Source: Membranipora membranacea (taxonomy: Eukaryota > Bryozoa > Gymnolaemata > Cheilostomatida > Membraniporidae). From it: a stretch of DNA of 64,000 nucleotides. The notes below the pieces were generated by a model that worked only from the letters and a program-made list of their open reading frames with translations, ran no database searches and was not told the origin of the DNA. Position numbers and translations under genes: made by a program. Of the stretch, positions 25,060-38,541 are shown piece by piece. The DNA lies in assembly GCA_914767715.1 (NCBI GenBank), contig OU612067.1, positions 25,022,162 through 25,086,161 of the forward strand. Direction: 5' to 3'. Within the stretch, counting starts at the first letter, position 1, and each line of letters opens with the position of its first letter.

Positions 25060-28000
25060 TATATAGATATTCTGCTGTCTTGTGTTGCCTCATCACTGTC
25101 TTGCTTGATCCGCCGAGCCTAGTGAAGTGGAGCCAGGAACCACTGTAACAGATGATGTAAAAAAATGATCATTGACCAAAATGTTTCACAATATGTGCTG
25201 ATTGCCAGGGTTGACAAGCATTGCACTGTCTCATCAGTTTGTCTGTCTGTTAAATCTGATGACTCAGAGCCATTCAAAGAAACATTTCTCGCTGCAGTCG
25301 CTAAAACAATTAAAATCTTTATTGTTCAGTTATTTGACTCTGGTGAAGAGTTTTCGGAAAGTTTTGAAGGTTGAATTGTTGGGTGGTAAAATTATTTCAC
25401 TCTGTTGACGCACAAAACAATTTCTTTTTCGCATCGCATAATTTTTTGATCATACTATCATCTATTTACTCCAGTTTTATTAATGTAATATAATCTAACT
25501 TAACCTTTTATTGTGGTATAATGGACAATTATAAAATCCAATGATTTCAGAAATGAAGCATCCAATGGGCAATAATAGCAATCCAGTAGTGACCACGGTC
25601 ATGTATTTCAGGTCCTTATTAATTTGATTGTTTTCTATTTTAATTTATTTTTTGAGTATGTTGATAGTTATATTTAACATTGATATAGTTGTGGCATGTC
25701 CTGAATGCATTGTCATATCTTATCTGTGCAACTTTTGCTTTTTAATATTCAATAAGTCAGACCATATGCCCGCTCCTGCAGACTACAATGACCTACTAGA
25801 TTTACGTGATTCTAAAATCGTTGTTGGTAATGTAGATTATGTTGTAGAGCTGCAGGTTGGTACATGAGATTCCCAGGTTCCATTCAAACAGCGGCGGTGT
25901 AAGCTGGTCCCATCGGTGCAGGTTATATTGAAGTTGAAGTCATGCGGGTCTCCAAGACGAGAGATCAGAGCCATGTTAGGAATGTCTGCACAACCTATAA
26001 CTGAAATGGAAAAAACATTCTGTAGCTCACATGGATTCTTGTAGTAATCACTGATATGTGTTGGATTTAATTATGCTTACCTGTGAAACTTATTAGAAAT
26101 CCTGGGAAGATTTGGAGACCTGATCGAGCGGTGAAATTGAATTTCAGAGTGTTTCTATTTGAGATATGATAAAAGTATCATCTTTAGGATTTGTCTTCCT
26201 CCAGCACATCCGTACAGCTCAGTGTGCCCATTATCTATAGAAAACTGATCGAGTCTGTTATCGTTTCTTCTATATCAGTAGTTTCACAATCACGTAAAGT
26301 CAGACTGCCAATCATAAACCTGATGTATTTGATGTCTAGTTTAGTACTTGCATGTGGTATATTCATTGTCAATATGTTAGAGGTCGGTCTGGGATAAAGG
26401 TTAGAAGAGGATGCTCCAAAGTTGAAACCATCATGGCTGGCTATTAAACCTGATGCTGTTGTAGTAGGCATCGAAATTGAAAAAAAAAAAGTATATTATT
26501 TTCACCATGAGCAACATAGTTCTTGCTATTCCTACATACAAAGTACATGCGCAAATCATGGCCGTAAGTGGTGAGTGTCATTTTCAGACTTTTTCCAAAT
26601 GGTAGCGATTGCTTACATTTTCCTTAGCCAAAGCTACCAGGCTGTGCTCTTCTAGGAAATTTAATTAAATCGATTTTAACAATTTAAGTTTAAACTCCCA
26701 GACGAGCAAAGGCTAGACTTAATTGCTACCTCTTCCTAGGCTAGCTTTGTGACACTATGTTAATGGAACAGAAGATGTCAATTTTCTTCAGAATAAAGTT
26801 ATACAACACAAAAAATTAACTCAGTTTTTCAGACCCTACCATTTAAATAATGACTTGCTCTATTTACCCTTGTTGATCAATGGGGAAATAATTTAGTCAA
26901 TCAATTCATGTGGTGAGCAATCTTGAGTTCAATTTAGTTAAAGAGCCGCTGGTCGCTGTTAGCCTGCATTCTACCATGGTTGTTTCGTTAGAATGCTGTT
27001 CACATTTTAACATAGACTATTATGAATTTTAATCGCATTTGTCTGAAACCAAGGAGTTATAGTTAGAGTTAAGCACAAAAACACATCGTTTGCGTAATTA
27101 GCATGCTCAACTGGATCGTGGAAACTTCTGAAAAGAATTGACGCTTGAAGAATTGAGAATTGGGAATCTGTACTTTACTGCTGTTAGTCTGAATGCGCCA
27201 AATGGTGATCCTGTCTGTCTGACTGATAATGTGATTTGCTGAGTTTCAGTAATTACTGCATATACAGTACGCCATCTGCCGGCAGGTACATCACTGTTGA
27301 AGTGAACATCACCACAGCCGAGCTTAGCCGATATGTGTGATTTTGAGCTGCTGTGTATCAGAAATGGCCAATCAGCACAACCAGCCCATGACACCGGAAT
27401 GAAAGCCTGTTACACTAGGTTTAACCATAATGTGTTTGGTAGGGAACTTATCACAACTTTTGTCTCTTCCTGTGCATTGTTAAAACTTCCAGGATAGTTT
27501 GGACTGAGAATTAATCTTGAAGAGTTAGTTTGAGTGTATTCAATATTCAGAGTGCCCTCTTCTTTCATAACCAAGACACCTACAAACATAGCATAACATC
27601 ACTGAGGTAAGTGAGGATTCTAACACCAAGGAGTCTTCTTGTTTGATATATGCTAGAGCAGTCAACCACTTGGCTTGCTACCAACCACAGAAGGCCTGTG
27701 CATATGTGAATATTAAACAAGAGAATAACTCACTAAAAATTCATATTTCTCAGAGATATGTCTGGATCACCTTAGAAATACATTAATAATGCCAGGAGAC
27801 TGGGTGGAAGCCTAATCATGACAACACCCATCATATCAGCATTGATTTTATCAAATCATTTATGATTCTGAATATAAATCAATAGCTGTAAATATCAATC
27901 TACAATCATCATTTATGGTAAAGTACCTTCACAATCCCCCCTTCCCCAATACAATATTTAACAAACCTGGAAAGATTAGAACTTGAAGTTTTGAATCCTG

Positions 28001-28267
28001 TCTGAGCACTTATCCACAAGACATTGTTAATTATTTAAACTCAGTACACTTACAGGTTAATAATTAACTAGAGATTATAATTCAGATTTCATTGACAAAT
28101 CTACATACAAACAAACTTGACTGGGCGTGCAAAGGCAGCAGCTACTTGACTTATGGCCGGTACTTCGTCAAGAAGCTTTATTTAGAATACAAAAAGAAAT
28201 CAAAGTAGGAATGCCTACCAGTGACTGGATAGAGAAAAGCCACAGCTACCAGAAACAACATTACCAT
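25060..28267 (-). pseudogene. R2: decayed CUB-like/sushi receptor
   Basis: A paralog of R1 and R3 with the same exon order: signal peptide 28219-28267 (MVMLFLVAVAFLYPVTG), CUB-like 1 about 27179-27579, CUB-like 2 about 26095-26480, sushi about 25810-26005, stalk remnant about 25060-25140. Damage seen: an in-frame TAA at 27410-27412 in CUB-like 1; a shift of frame in CUB-like 2 near 26250, after which the family-specific residues continue in another frame; a lost base in the stalk exon; and no membrane span, the stalk running into AT-rich DNA. A donor has drifted from GTAAGT to GTAAAG. The gene is very probably dead. Confidence 0.75.
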
Positions 28268-28284
28268 TTATAATTATCTAGATC

Positions 28285-28730
28285 CAGCCATCAATTCTAA
28301 ATTTTGTAATAGTTCAAGTTCAGAGAGTTCAACCAGCACAGCGGACTAACAGAGGGAAGCTGTGTAATTCTAATGTCAGCCAAATTTAATGTAGCTACCA
28401 GGTATTACTTTGGAGTTGCTCAGTCTCACATAAAGAGAAGGCAACTCTTACTGTACATACAGATGGTTATTATTATTAAGGTATCATGATTCGGTCCATG
28501 ATAAATAACAATAAATTCATATTAATTGGAAGATTGTAACATTACAAATAAGATACTTGAGCACATCTTCCCACAGAAAACTCAAATCATACCTAACTAC
28601 CTTCTACATTATTAGATCACATTTATCACATCATATCATGGCTCCCTAAACGTTAAAGCAAGATCAAACAATAGGATGTAGGTTCGGGAAGTGGATTCTA
28701 CTTCTACTTAGGCTGTGAATCATACAGCAT
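28285..28730. promoter_or_regulatory. R2 upstream region, shared with the right edge of the window
   Basis: Blocks match 63330-64000 in order: CCAAATTTAATG, TACTTTGGAGTTGC and the AGAGAAGG motif, CTTCTACATTATTAGATCAC, then TTCTACTTCTACTTAGGCTG. By position this is the 5' flank of a receptor gene and may contain its promoter. No clear TATA box is assigned. Confidence 0.5.
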
Positions 28731-28813
28731 TGATATTAGTTAGCTAAGTGGATACTGCTTGTAGAGTCTCCCCAAAGGCCTTTGTACCCTGTAGATTGAT
28801 TTGTAGGTAACCA

Positions 28814-29058
28814 GGGGGGTCTTTCAATTAGAAACAGCCTAAATTGCAATATGATCGCTCACTCAGTGAGTGAGCGATACCTGCTGGGGCTCTCGCTTTC
28901 AGATCGCTCAGTCATTGATGGAACTATATACATTCTGAGTGAGCGATTTGGGAGCGATTTTATCTAATTGAAAGACCAAGTGAGTGATAATTCTTAGCGA
29001 TGTGATAGTGATTAGTGCATTAGTAAAGCATCACTCTTTCTAATTGAAAGACCCCCCC
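28814..29058. mobile_element. MITE with GGGGGGTCTTTCAATTAG inverted ends
   Basis: The 5' end GGGGGGTCTTTCAATTAGAA and the 3' end TTCTAATTGAAAGACCCCCC are exact inverted repeats, 245 bp apart. There is no coding capacity. A diverged copy is at 3055-3245. The superfamily is not assigned. Confidence 0.8.
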
Positions 29059-29410
29059 AGATCGTCTAGGGAAACAGATATTTGTAGGCATGATATGAGG
29101 TGAGCCTAGTTTACAGTTCGCATCAAGTCAAATTGTATTAGTTATTATACTAGAATTACCCCTATGGTTTCAGTAACACCACCACAACCTCATAATACTG
29201 AGAGCCTCATTATCTTTGTGCACGGATATACTACTTGGTCACAACGCTGTTCGTTTTGTGGACAGCCAACAGTAGGAGGTATGTTGAGCTAAAAACATGT
29301 TCGTTGAATAGCCATCCGCTACACATCTCTGTAAAAACGCCACCCGCTTATGACAAATACCCATCCGGCAGTGCTAACTGGTCATCCATTTCCCCTTGTA
29401 TCAATGTCAA

Positions 29411-31996
29411 AGTGTGACTGCCCCAGTACCATTCTGATGCCTATCAGACCACCACCGGATTTCCGCGTGGCATCCGGTGGTTGCCAACTAGGCATCTGGC
29501 TGGCACTCAGACATCCAGATGGGTTTCTTGACCTGATGATGGGTGTTTAAAACCCATCCTCCTCTGTTACCAACCATTCCGCCTCCGTCAAATTTGTGTC
29601 CGGACGAATTTGATGCAACCGGATGCCTATTTGGCATCCGGCGATTGTCCGAGTGCCAATCGAATGCCTATTGGCAACCACCAGATGCCACACGGAAAAC
29701 CGGCGGTGGTTTGATAGGCATCTGGATGGGCTTTTAGCGCAGCATGGTATATGATGCCAAACAGAAGAAGGGTTCAAATTCCCTTACTATTAGGGGTCGT
29801 CTAATGTCTATTTACCCCCTCAACAACTTCACAACAGGGAGTTAGGGACACATGTCCCAAACTCAGCACAAGGACAGACCTGATTATTTAGAAACCAAAC
29901 GAATTTACATTTGTAATAGAAAATCTGAGTCAATGTCAACTCCTATATTGATAACCAGCGATTTCAGATTATTATCATTAGCATATATCAGATCCAGTCA
30001 AACATACAATAAGTGTTATGAGGGAATGTTCACGATCTTGAATAAGTTGCTTGTGCAGTAGTTTTAACATAATGAATTTATCACAATGAAGTGTATGGTT
30101 CTTCATATCTCAGTCTTATTGCAGAGTCAGCTCTTTTACCCTGTACCAATTCAATTTGTGTTTCAAATTGTGAAACCAATATATCTAATTCTGAGGGCTG
30201 TGATTGAAATGTTTATTCAAGAGTTAATTTTACCATGCCGTACTCATACACCTGGTAACATGATATTGATATGATTAGTGACTTTGAGGTATTTTGCTCA
30301 GGCCACATATTCATTTGATGCCCTATCTATGGTTTTAATTACCTCTACCCCACATCGCACTTGGGAACACCTTAAATCAGATTCAAAAATTTAAATACAT
30401 ATTTCCTTTCATTTGGCATCATTTAGAGTCGACAAAAGGATAACACTGTTTTCTGCATAATACACAGAAACTATTGAAAATAATATAGAACAATTGTAAG
30501 GAAACAGTTTAACGCATTGAGAATAACATCTTATTAGACATTTATATTATTGATTGAGGATAAATTTAGAAATGACAATGTTAATCAGGTATTCATCTGA
30601 AGAATTCAGGCTCTTAGGAGAATTACAGATTAGTTTAGGGGTTATACATAGACTCATATTGGATATGACACTTAGCAAAAGTGTAGCAATAAATGTTATA
30701 TTTTATTTTCAAAGCTCTCCTGTACCCTCTGTACCATACAGCTCATTATCTTCCATCGGGACGGCGCTGACTCCGGCAGCTGCTGCCTGTGAGGGTCTCT
30801 TCTTCTTTGTCTCACTCCTTATGTCACTGTATATGTTAGTGATGTCATTTTCTTGAGCTCTGGAAAAGGTCAGTTTGGAGTTGTCCCATTTATTGCAAGT
30901 GGAGAAAATTTTTACACAACAATAGTAACAGCGGTTATGTGAGAAAAGAGTCACCTAGCACAATGTTTTGAAAGAATATGAGAAACTAGTATACGTGTAA
31001 TTGTCAACAAGAGCCTTCTTGGAATAAAATATCACACTACATCCGCTATATGGAGAGCAATCAGAAGATCTTAGATCCCAATAAGATGTATAAGTTGATG
31101 TGTCACACAGACTTTACAAGCTGGGGTATTTGGCCATATTTAGAGGCCTTGAGCTGTAAGCAGTGACAATGATTTGATAATACAATACTCATATCATTAA
31201 CTTGAGTTGCAGCTCGTAACTTTGCCGCCATCCTGTATTGTCAGCGCATTTTTTCTTTTTATTTCAATTTTTTCACACCAAAATCACTTACTGGCTGTTG
31301 ATGGTCTCCCTGTTAGAATACATTACATCATCCTCTGGTTGGTTCGTCCCTGTCACTCGCTTTGGAGTAATCCGGGGCGAGTCATACATACCCGCGCTGT
31401 TGTTAGGCAGAACTATGGCTATGTTTGGTTTATTTGTCTCTTCCTGAATGTCAACACTGTTGTCTTCTCCAATAGCTTAGGCAAATGAAATAAATTGTTA
31501 TCAGAAGAGGTGATTTTTCGCATTCATCATGTGACGTATACAGATCGTTACCACGATCGAAACATTTACACCGTGTCTATCATACCCGGGAATCCCAGAT
31601 GACTGCTCAACAGGATGCTCTTTACAAAAGCTTTAGCGAAGAAAAATTAAATGCTATGAAGAAAGGTTTGAACTTATGTCTTAAGTAATAACTCTAACAC
31701 TACCCAGCAAGCAATACCAAACTCCTAGTCAGATACATCATGAGTTCCACAGGACCACTAGTCGTGGTCATGTTAACTCCAAATTTGGATACTCAGTACA
31801 AATAAAACACATTATGATTGCATCAGATTATGTGATGGGCAATGTGAGCCGATATAATCATAAATTTACAGACCAAAAATTTTGTTTGGAAGATCGGTAT
31901 TAGAGAATAGGTCGGTTCTATATCTTCTGAGACGGAAAATTATTACTCTTACCCAGACTGGACATGTTGATGAGTGGGCCTTGCTCTGTGCTGGGT
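29411..31996. repeat. Segmental duplication, copy B (partner 6965-10500)
   Basis: Matches 6965-10500 in order and orientation, without the 0.9-kb hAT-like insert. It covers the three tail exons of R3 and about 1.3 kb beyond its stop. Confidence 0.85.
29431..29738. mobile_element. Palindromic MITE, copy B
   Basis: Same element and same relative position as 6985-7292, with substitutions. Inverted ends GATGCCTATCAGACCACC and GGTGGTTTGATAGGCATC. Confidence 0.75.
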
Positions 31997-34900
31997 GTGT
32001 CTGATTGTATTTGCTGATCTGTACTTTTAGGTTTGGTTATATTAAAAGGACATAACGACGAACATTCAGAAATAAAATCAAGGATTACAGTTTATCAAAC
32101 ATTATTTTTTGATAGTCAAATTATCTGCATACCAAATCAGGGGCGAAAATAAGAATACCTGTGTATTACAAACCCTTAGTTTTTGTTGGACTGTTTACCT
32201 GCACTTCTGATACACAAGTACTCAATTCTCTAGCAAATTTAAAAGGCCAACTGATTTGATAAACTTATAACAAGGTACCGCAGATATGTACGCTGGTTTA
32301 AAAAGGAAAAGCAGGCAAGATATTATAATTGCCTGCCCGTACCTGCCTTTTTTGTTCCTTTGACACAGAAGTACAGTTAGCAATGTTATGATGATAACCA
32401 GAAGTAAACCTCCACCACCTGCACTGCCAGCTATTATGTATATCATGTTATCTGTTGTTGTCTCATCACTTGTCTGTTCTGCTTGACCCACTGAACGTGA
32501 TGAAGCTGGCCCAGGAACCACTGTAACAGATACTGTACTAAAATGGTCTCAAACAAAATGTTACACAATTTGTGTTAATTGCCAAGGTTGACAAGCATTG
32601 CACCTCGACTTTTGCTCCGTCCCAAAAAAAGTCAATATTAAATTTGTAGATTTCTCTTTCTCCTGATCCTATGACCCTTGTGACTGAAATATTGAGATAA
32701 TATTATTCCTCACACCCTCCCTACTTAGTTTCTGAGTGCAAGTATGAATAATCTAGCCACAGTTTTTCTAGCGGGTCAATATGACCACATATGATAAGCG
32801 GTTTATTGTCTCAAATAAAATGCTGCCAGCAAATGGAAACATTATCAAAAAAAATGATGATTTCAATGTCGCAAAATCTGAAAGAGCAGGTTAGAATTAA
32901 TGGGTGTGTAAGTTTTCATAGGGCCTCATATTTTTAATATTATAAAAATAACCAACAACAGTTGCAATAAACTCCTAACTGAATATCAGGATGCACCTAC
33001 TTGACTTACTTGATGGTGAAGGCAACGTGGGTAATGCCGATGATGATGTTGGGTTGCAGGTTGGTTTTGTATTTTCCCAGGTTCAATTAATACAGTGGCG
33101 GGTTACGCTGGTCCCATCTTTGCACGTTATATTAAAGTTGAAGTCATGGTTTCCGAGACGGGATATCGAAGCCATGTTAGGAATGTCCGGACAACTTATG
33201 ACTGTAATGAAGATCAATAATAATGTCACAATCTTAAGAACTTCATCAACCGTTTCACCATTGAAGAAATCAATTTTTTCGGTAAGACAACCAACGCCAA
33301 TGTCACAATGATTGACTCAATTCATTCACTTAGAGATAAAGCCCAGGTAAAATTCCTTTCTCATGTCAACAACCACCCATCACGATATTGCCAAATTTTG
33401 GGTTCACAAGTTCCATAGAGATTTTTAGCGCTGTTGGTATGAGTAGATTGGTGAAAAAACTATTTCCTTTTTTTAAGTCTCTGGATAGGACTTCCAGTAA
33501 CTGCTCAACTATCAACGAGGTCGTTGGTCGGATATCAAAAATTATAACCAGTAGGTACTTCATCTAAATATATAGTGAATCAAAATAATGTTTTGAAGCA
33601 AAAAATGTACCCCAATCTTCTGTGTTGAATCGGGTTATGCTCACCTGTGTAGTTTAATAGAAATCCTGTGAAGTCTTGATTACTTGAGGTACGAGCTGTG
33701 AAACTGAAAATCAGTGTGTTTTCATTGGAGATGATGTTATAAGCAGTTTTACTGGGACGGTCGAGCCCTCCACCACATCCATACAGCTCATAGTCTCCAT
33801 TATAGATAGAAAACTAATCATGTTTGTTATCATTCTTATTAGCGGTAGTTTCACAGTCCTGTACAGCCAAATTGCCTATGGAAAACCTGATGTAATTAAT
33901 GTGTAGTTTAGTACTTGCAGGTGGTATAGTCATTGTCAATACGTTGGAGCTGGGTCTAGGATAAAAGGTAGAGGAGGATACTCCGAAGTTGAAACCTTCA
34001 TGGCTGGCTATAAATCCTGATGCCGTTGTAGCAGGCCAAGAATCCCCCTCTCTAGGTAGAAAATAGATGTTTTCTTCAACTGAAAATAAACAAAAGTACG
34101 CTATTTACACCATGAGCTTACGATTTCTTGTAATTACAATGTACTAAATAATTGATGATTATTTAATATCTAACAGCCTTACTTCCAATTGCTTTCACTT
34201 TCCTTACCCAAGGCTCCCAAGCTAAGGGGTGAAATGGGTAGGCGAAAACAAGTAGGGTCTGGTATCAAATATATCTAAAAATTAGAATTTGGGTTTGTGT
34301 GAAACAAACTGAACTTGCTGAGGTCTGGAAAAACAAGTTTATACCTTACAAATAATACAGAAAGTACTGCAGTTTAAACAAAGAGTCATACACAATTTCA
34401 ACCATGATTGCAAAATCAAAGCACCAGAAGACTAGTCAGTGCAAAATCTAATTAACATGAGTAGAGTCGTTTTCCCTAATCTACATAGATAAGTATAGAT
34501 AATGATAAAGTTGGCATACGTTTTGCAGGCAAGCAAGCGTGGTGGCCTAGTGCCATGATTCATGACTGATTATCATATGGAACCGGGTTCGATCCAGGGT
34601 GGTGGAGCTTTTTGACCAACGAGCAGTACATGGTGCTAGTAATTTTTTGCACAACTGCTATGGTTAGGCCTGAGTGAGAGGGTATCAGCAAAAATAAAAC
34701 ATGACAGCGCCATGTATACCTGGAGAGACAATTTCGGGTCTAGTTCCTGTTCCATCCCTATCCCAGGCTGCTCTTTTCTTTTGCGATTGAACTAAATTAT
34801 GTCGAAGGATTATAGTAAAATTTCCATGTGAAAATTTCATTAGGCACAGCAACCATGTTCAACTCTTCCAGCCATATATTTATGACACTATTTTCATGGC

Positions 34901-36473
34901 AAAAAATACATTGAAATATTTGTTATCAGAGTTACGCAGCATTAATCATAACCTTCAGTTTGTCCATGGAGGCCCCAAGTCCCTAGTTTGTCTAAACCTT
35001 GAATAATGACTTGTCCTGTTAGTTTTATTGATCAATATTTAATCATTCTCTTATAGAGCTGGGTAGTCTACGCACTGTGCAGGATTTGCTTGGATTTTTC
35101 CTCTCATTACTTCTACATTAATCTTACTTCATATAGCCTAGGGTCCAATAATACACATTGTATGACCTTTTGTCAATGTCATGAATGACCGCCCTTATTC
35201 AAAATGAAAGAAATTCTGGCTGACATTTTCTTCACTACTTGGCAGTGAATATCTCTGCTCATGGGTATTTCCCAAACATGAGGCTACTTTTCCCAGAGTC
35301 TGACTGGAATACTCTCATACCTGGAGCAATATAGTAGGTGGCATGAATAGAAATCAATAGATATTGCAGTTTTAGTGCTCCCCTTGATTAACTTATAACA
35401 CTCAAGAGCAGACAACTCCAGCGAAATCCTGCATTGTTCTCAGACTTTTTCCCCTCCGGGGGGCCGTCGGACAGGGGGCAAAGTCTGGGGGGGCTCAGAC
35501 TAAGAGCTGGGCAATCCGGAAAATCCAAATGCCAAGCTGCCTGGTATCGCTGTTATTTGCCTTCCACCATGCTGTTCAATAGTAGTTTGCCAACTATTTA
35601 TGAAACTGAATCAAATTTTCCTGAAGTCTGTTACGAACTAGTCCAAATGTGAACCTGTTGTTTCACACAAAAAACACACAGTTTATGTAAGTTATTGAAA
35701 AATAAGAAAAAGTATTGGCTTGGTAGTCTGTACTTACTGCTGTAATATAGTTTGAATGCACCGTATGGTAAATCTGATCTTTGGCAGATAAAGTGATCCA
35801 TTCAGCTCCAGTAATTATCGCATCTACAGTACGCCATCTGCCAGCAGGTAGCTCGCTGTTGAAGTGGACATCACCACAGCCAAGTTTAGCTGCTATTGGA
35901 GATGTTGATGTACCTTTGTGTATCAGAAATGGAGAGTCATCACAGCCATGTGTTGATGTTGGAGTGCTAGGTTGATACACTAAGTTTAACCAAAATGTAT
36001 TTGGTAGCAAACGTATTACTACTTTTGTCAATCCCTGAGTATTACTAAACTCTATTGAGTAACTTGGGCTGACAATTACCCCTGAGGAGTCAGACTGAGT
36101 GTATTCAATATTCAGAGTGCCCTCTTCTTCCATTTCAAAGAAGCCAGCTGCAAAGGTAAATTTATCCTTGTCAGTACCTTGTCAGATCAACCATGAATAT
36201 GCAACATTTACTTTCCACTTACTAGACAAGCTATAAACAGACAATGGGATACAGTGCTTAGATGTTTCATTGATCAAAACTCATATTTGACTAGGTCTCA
36301 TAAAGGTTAGACAATACAACGACGGCTATTGCGTTCAAGACAAAACTTCAAGAATTATTGTTATAAAGCTTTAGCAACGGATAGTCTTTATTCAGGAGAA
36401 TTCGAAAAATAGAAGTAAAACACCTACCATTTGCTGAGTAGATAATAGTCACAGCTACCAGGAGCAGCTTCAT
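30709..36473 (-). pseudogene. R3: CUB-like/sushi/TM receptor with three disabling changes
   Basis: Eight exons with good borders: 36428-36473 signal peptide (MKLLLVAVTIIYSANG), 35738-36147 CUB-like 1, 33645-34079 CUB-like 2, 33010-33201 sushi, 32343-32520 stalk and membrane span, 31953-31990 microexon, 31292-31475 and 30709-30859 tail. Damage: one base appears lost in CUB-like 1 near 35775-35800 compared with R1; the Q codon in the DQF.IYNG motif is TAG (33814-33816); and the G of the sushi NGTW motif is TGA (33083-33085). Splice sites, the membrane span and the tail (MYDSP, MYSNRE, IYSDI) are otherwise preserved, so the loss looks recent. AATAAA lies two bases beyond the stop. Exon lengths sum correctly only if one base was lost. 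Confidence 0.8.
34536..34615 (+). mobile_element. tRNA-derived SINE head or tRNA-like relic
   Basis: A box-like TGGCCTAGTGCC at 34543 and B box GGTTCGATCCA at 34585 are spaced as in a tRNA gene. The flanking arms do not pair into a clean acceptor stem, so a SINE head is more likely than a working tRNA gene. It lies in the R3 intron between CUB-like 1 and CUB-like 2. Confidence 0.5.
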
Positions 36474-38541
36474 TCTCACGCTGGTATCTCGTGTGGTTCT
36501 CTTCGCCTTCTATGATGTTGAGAATTTTTCTACAGCATGCGTAGATGCAAAGTACTGCGATAATGTAGAGCAGCTAATTATTTGCTCGCTTGACTTCCCT
36601 ATTGCAGTGAGTGAATTAATGCAGCAGCAATCCTTCTCCTCAAGAACTCAACATAATGGTAAATAGTGGCAATCGTGATTTCAATTGATCAAAGCATAGA
36701 AAATAACTTCTCAGTGTCATAAATGGGATTTATTATCTCCTCCTGCTGAAAAACTTGTATGATCTTAATTCATTCTATTTACAGGGGAATTTCACCTTTT
36801 TTTGGATTAACACATAAGTCCACATCCATATTTTCATCTGTGATGAGAAAAATTTGTTACGCAATCTCAAACCACAAATTTTGGGTATTCAAATGCTTAA
36901 AAAATGAAAGGAGTTTTATAACTCAAGAAATAAGTTTGCTACAGCTCTAAAACTATGCAGTATATTCAGCATACCTCAAATATACCGCACAAAAGTTTCC
37001 GTCACCACAACATAAATATATTATGCAATAATTAATGTGGTTGACTCTATATTATCACATAACTTGGCAAAGTAAATGACATGTTCAGGGTTCAATCTTT
37101 GCCAGGTTAGTGGTTAGACTATTAGCCGGATCCAACCATGCTATTATGTGATATCTAAAATGACTGCAGAAGCTAAAATAAGCTGTGCTGCATTACATAA
37201 TAATTCATCCAGTCTGCTGATACTACTACTACTTTGTAGTAAAGTTTTGTACTGTGGTTATATCGTAAACAACATTAGCGTGTGAGCGAAATGTTTTGTG
37301 GTTTTTTATGCGAGTGCAAGCCAACCGCAAATTCCCACGATTATTCATTCAGCTCCTCTCAGACACAGTCACGTATCGGCAGCATGATTATTAGTGATAT
37401 TGTGCCAATGAGAAGTGCATGAGTGATCCATGTAAATTAGTCCACCAGAGCTAAGTAAACACGAATTCCTGAACATCGGCAAAGCTCTTCTGCACAGATA
37501 ATAATTTACACCTCAAATTCAAAAGACATGACCAGTCGGTAGCGATGAAAATTGCATCAAATTAACTAAATTTTGTTACCCTAGACATAAAATGTTCAGA
37601 GATGAATTTGAGGTAACAAATTCAATTAGAATCGAAACTATTTCTAAAACTCAGGAACAAAGCAGGCAACGATTCTTCAATTTTTGGCTCATTCTACACT
37701 AACTATAAATCATTACATGGCAAGTTTTTATGCAGACAGCATGAACTGAGAAGTAATGTTTTATCTGACCGATTCTTTGTTATTACATGTTTGGATAAAA
37801 AAGAAGAACTTCTGAGAAATGAATTATAGAGATCTCAGTTAACAACAATTTTATTAAATGTGTAGAAAACTCAAAAACATAATAACAACTCAAGGCTACT
37901 ACTAGTTGGTAAGTCATAGTAAGTGACATGATTTGTGTTCTAAGCAATTAGATGCGTGGTAATAGATATGGCTATAATTAGATTCCGCTCATTAGCCGAC
38001 ATCGTAATTATCATGTCACAATATTGTTGTTGTATCGATCTCTCGCCATTTGCCAATAGTTTTCAGTCTTTCGGATCAGTATCCCAGGCCTGCAAGAGAA
38101 AAATAAATCATATTCATATACATCGCCAGTTCAACAAATTCAATCTTTTGATGGAAAAATCTGCTGTGTCAGCCCATTTGGTTGAGGAAAAAATTATCTG
38201 ACGAAAACATCTAACAGAAAAATCTGCAGTGTTAAAGCAGATCAGAACAAATTTAGACTGATTCACACAAAGTTTATTGGGTGCTAATTGTTTGTACTTG
38301 ATGCCAATATTATAGATCACCTGATGGTATTTGCCAAAAAAAAGGGCATTGGTAAGCCACTCCTAATTAGTCTGATAACAATAGCAATACCTTAGGCTGA
38401 ATTCCCGCCAATAAAAATTCAGGTCAATTAAGAGAGGGAAAATTTGGAGGGAAAAATCACACTTTCTCTCAGTGAAAAACTTCTGAGTTTAGACAAATTT
38501 GGTGACTTTTTGTAAAATAAGAGGTGCAAACTGACATATTC
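36474..38541. other. Intergenic between R3 and the 14-exon gene
   Basis: Divergent spacer: R3 reads leftward, the next gene rightward. AT-rich, with no gene or strong repeat recognised. It may hold both promoters. Confidence 0.5.
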
